From Rathayibacter tritici (lineage in GTDB: Bacteria > Actinomycetota > Actinomycetes > Actinomycetales > Microbacteriaceae), in the NCBI RefSeq assembly GCF_002932875.1, contig NZ_PSWS01000072.1:1-35458 (forward strand): a DNA stretch of 35,458 nt, read 5' to 3'. Shown here piece after piece: positions 33,601 to 35,458 of this stretch. The translations under genes and the position numbers were made by a program. How positions within the stretch are numbered: position 1 is the first letter of the stretch; each line of letters starts with the position of its first letter. The notes under the pieces were generated by a model, which was not told the DNA's origin, searched no databases, and was given only the letters and a program-made list of their open reading frames with translations.

Positions 33601-35034
33601 ATGCCGAAGAAGACCCGCGACGTGATCGTCGCTTCGTCCGACTGGACCGTTCCTACCGCCGATGGCGTTCACCGCCGCACGATCGTGAAGGGTGCCGCTT
33701 GGACCGTTCCGGTTGTGGCCGTTTCGATGGCGACGCCGGCCGCTGCTGCATCGAAGACGCCGACACTTAAGTTTACGCAGGGGTCCTACACCGGCACCGC
33801 TTGCAAGACCATCACTGGCGTGCAGGTCAAGCGCACCACCGACGGGACGACCGCCGACCCGGGAAAGACCGTCACCGTCACACTCAAGGACGGCTACACG
33901 TTCGCTGATGGAACAACCACTTACACGGGAACGACCGACGCCGACGGCCTTGTCACGCTGCCGGACATTAAGGTGCCATCCAAGGGTGGCAACAGCAACT
34001 TCAGCGCCACCTCCAATACGCTATCCGCTTCCGCCCCCGTCTCCTCGACCGCTACGGCCAAGACCGGCGTTTACACCACCAATCAGGCTAATAGCACCGC
34101 CTCTACTGATCCTTATAAGGATTCGTCAACTGCGATTAAGGTACTCTCCACAAACGGCGCAGCCGCGTTCATCTACCAGAACTCGGACGGCAGTATCCAC
34201 GACAGTACAGGCGCCGTCATTGATAACACCGCCACCGGTGTCAAGACCGGCGCAGGGCTGGTATCGACTAGCTCTGAAAGCTACTTCTACATGAAGTCTG
34301 ACGGAATTTACAGCTACAACTATAGTACTGCGGTCACGACCGGGCCCATTAAGGACTCCGCGACCATGACGGACTCCTCGAAAGCCATCAAGCTTATCTC
34401 TTCCAACGGAGGTTCCGCATTCATCTATCAAGATTCTGATGGCTCTCTCCACGACAGCACGGGAAAAGTTATTCCCGGCACTTCGACCGGCGTTGACACA
34501 GGCGCCAACCTCGTATCGATTAGCTCAACGTCGTATTACTATAAAAAGTCCGATGGCGTGTATGCGTACAACTACAAGACTCGGACGACGACGGGACCCA
34601 TTGCTGACTCGAAGGACGCAACCAAGCTTATCTCTACTAACGGAGGTGAGGCGTTCGTCTTCCAGAGTTCCGACGGCTCTCTCCGTACTAGCGACGGCAA
34701 AATCGTTACCGGCACCGAAAAGGGAGTGGACACCGGCGACAACCTTGTCTCGCTGAGCAACGACAGCTACTATTACAAAAAAGCGGATGGTATCTACAGA
34801 TACAATTACTCGACAGCCACCACCACTGGCCCCATTGCCAACTCGACGAATGCAACTAAGCTTGTTTCTTCGAATGGAGGAGGAGCCTTTGTTTTCCAAA
34901 ACCCGGACGGGACCATCCGCAACAGCAGTGGTGCTGTCATCAAGGGCACCGAATCGGGAGTGGATACTGGAACCGACCTCGTCTCACTCAACTCAAACAG
35001 CTACTTCTACAAGAAGTCGCCTGCTTGCAGCTGA
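33601..35034 (+). CDS. secreted repeat protein with Tat-like signal (477 aa)
   Basis: The ATG at 33601 follows AAAAGAAAG by 12 bases. Residues 25-51 are a twin-arginine-like signal: RRTIVKGAAW, hydrophobic VPVVAVSMATPAAAA. About 55-140 resemble a bacterial Ig-like domain (PGKTVTVTLKDGYTFADGTT). From residue 179 on there are four copies of a 78-84 residue unit starting at 179, 263, 341 and 419. The pattern is KLxSxNGGxAFxxQxxDG, then GVDTGxxLVSLS, SYYYKKxDGIYxYNY and TTTGPI. The fourth copy stops abruptly after YFYKKS with PACS. Codon use is more AT-rich than in the neighbours. I do not recognise the repeat; a surface or secreted binding role is likely from the export signal. Confidence 0.85.
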   Translation: MPKKTRDVIVASSDWTVPTADGVHRRTIVKGAAWTVPVVAVSMATPAAAASKTPTLKFTQGSYTGTACKTITGVQVKRTTDGTTADPGKTVTVTLKDGYTFADGTTTYTGTTDADGLVTLPDIKVPSKGGNSNFSATSNTLSASAPVSSTATAKTGVYTTNQANSTASTDPYKDSSTAIKVLSTNGAAAFIYQNSDGSIHDSTGAVIDNTATGVKTGAGLVSTSSESYFYMKSDGIYSYNYSTAVTTGPIKDSATMTDSSKAIKLISSNGGSAFIYQDSDGSLHDSTGKVIPGTSTGVDTGANLVSISSTSYYYKKSDGVYAYNYKTRTTTGPIADSKDATKLISTNGGEAFVFQSSDGSLRTSDGKIVTGTEKGVDTGDNLVSLSNDSYYYKKADGIYRYNYSTATTTGPIANSTNATKLVSSNGGGAFVFQNPDGTIRNSSGAVIKGTESGVDTGTDLVSLNSNSYFYKKSPACS

Positions 35035-35122
35035 GGCTCTAAGCGTAATCTACGCGTGACTCTGCACGTCTTAGACCGCTCCTAACATAAAACGAGCTAT
35101 TTAGAGCGCAAGAATAATACTC

Positions 35123-35161
35123 AAGGGAAGGTCGGATCTGTATTAGGTCCGGCCTTCTCTT
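35123..35161 (+). terminator. terminator after the repeat protein
   Basis: A 16-bp stem (35123-35138 with 35146-35161, three G-T pairs) around the 7-base loop TGTATTA, centred on AAGGTCGGATC / GGTCCGGCCTT, is followed by GTTTACG. It lies about 90 bases after the stop codon and is the most terminator-like hairpin on this side of the window. Confidence 0.75.
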
Positions 35162-35321
35162 GTTTACGCACTAACATATTGCTTGAAATTTCCGGCCTGA
35201 CCCACGACTGCCGCTCGTCGCGACAAGTGCGGAAGCGGAACCATCCGACATTGTAAAGCGATGGCTCACTCGTAGAGCCGTGGCTGCGAGGTCGCGGAAT
35301 ATCATTAAACGGCTCGATTAC

Positions 35322-35341
35322 GGAGGCTTATGCAAAATTGG
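35322..35341. other. orphan IS5-type terminal sequence
   Basis: GGAGGCTTATGCAAAATTGG resembles the left end of the IS5-type remnant at 31893 (GGGACTTATGCGAAATTCG), sharing CTTATGC-AAATT. No IS5-type transposase follows; an IS3-type end begins 20 bases later. Confidence 0.4.
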
Positions 35342-35360
35342 TTTCTTTCTGGATGAAGAA

Positions 35361-35458
35361 TGAGCTGCCCAACGTTTCCTGGACCAGTTGAATAGTTGTC
35401 TACGCGGCGAGGTTCTCGGTGATCCATGCCTGCTCGGCTTCGTTCGGGGTCCGATAGT
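35361..35458 (-). mobile_element. end of an IS3-type insertion sequence running off the window
   Basis: TGAGCTGCCCAACGTTTCCT at 35361 begins a segment of the form TGA-CTGCCC-TT-TGGA, which is typical of IS3-family terminal repeats. Immediately inside it lies the C-terminus of a transposase on the minus strand. The rest of the element is outside the window. Confidence 0.7.
35400..35458 (-). CDS. IS3-family transposase, C-terminal 18 residues only
   Basis: On the minus strand the frame from the right edge reads YRTPNEAEQAWITENLAA and stops at TAG (complement of 35400-35402). This 'LGYRTPxExEQ' type of ending is common to integrase-domain transposases of IS3-family elements. Only the last residues are visible, so intactness is unknown. 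It lies just inside the terminal repeat beginning at 35361. Confidence 0.7.
   Translation of the reverse strand, partial: YRTPNEAEQAWITENLAA

Overview
The window reads as high-GC actinobacterial chromosome, most likely a plant-associated member of the Microbacteriaceae (Rathayibacter/Clavibacter relatives). That placement is an inference from codon use, the actinobacterial type of xylose isomerase, and a cluster of secreted proteases that resemble the Pat-1/Chp proteases of Clavibacter. No rRNA, tRNA or CRISPR array was seen.

Layout. Bases 1-235 hold the tail of an IS5-type transposase, followed by a small membrane protein and about 620 bases with no gene I can support. From 1058 to 10155 lie mostly housekeeping genes: a TetR regulator with its own operator, a HerA-like ATPase, a saccharopine dehydrogenase-like oxidoreductase, a large RecB-like nuclease/SF1 helicase fusion, a MetF-like protein and a PAP2 phosphatase.

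From 10320 to 21361 is a complete alpha-xyloside/xylose utilisation locus. On the minus strand, in transcription order, come a LacI-type regulator, a lipoprotein sugar-binding protein, two permeases, a YicI-type alpha-xylosidase and a ROK repressor. Divergently on the plus strand are xylA and xylB. Oligoxylosides would be imported (the ATPase is not encoded here), cleaved to xylose, isomerised and phosphorylated. At least three palindromic LacI-type boxes and one ROK-like palindrome lie at the promoters.

From 21474 to 27032 are a TspO-like membrane protein, a two-gene glycine-betaine-type ABC importer in which permease and binding protein are fused, a DUF1801-like protein and an FMN-binding split-barrel protein cut by an in-frame stop. 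From 27123 to the right edge the character changes. There are three tandem secreted chymotrypsin-like proteases with a shared upstream box, an AraC regulator, a decayed second AraC copy, two transposase remnants, a secreted repeat protein and the end of an IS3-type element. This stretch looks like an accessory secreted-effector island shaped by duplication, recombination and insertion sequences.
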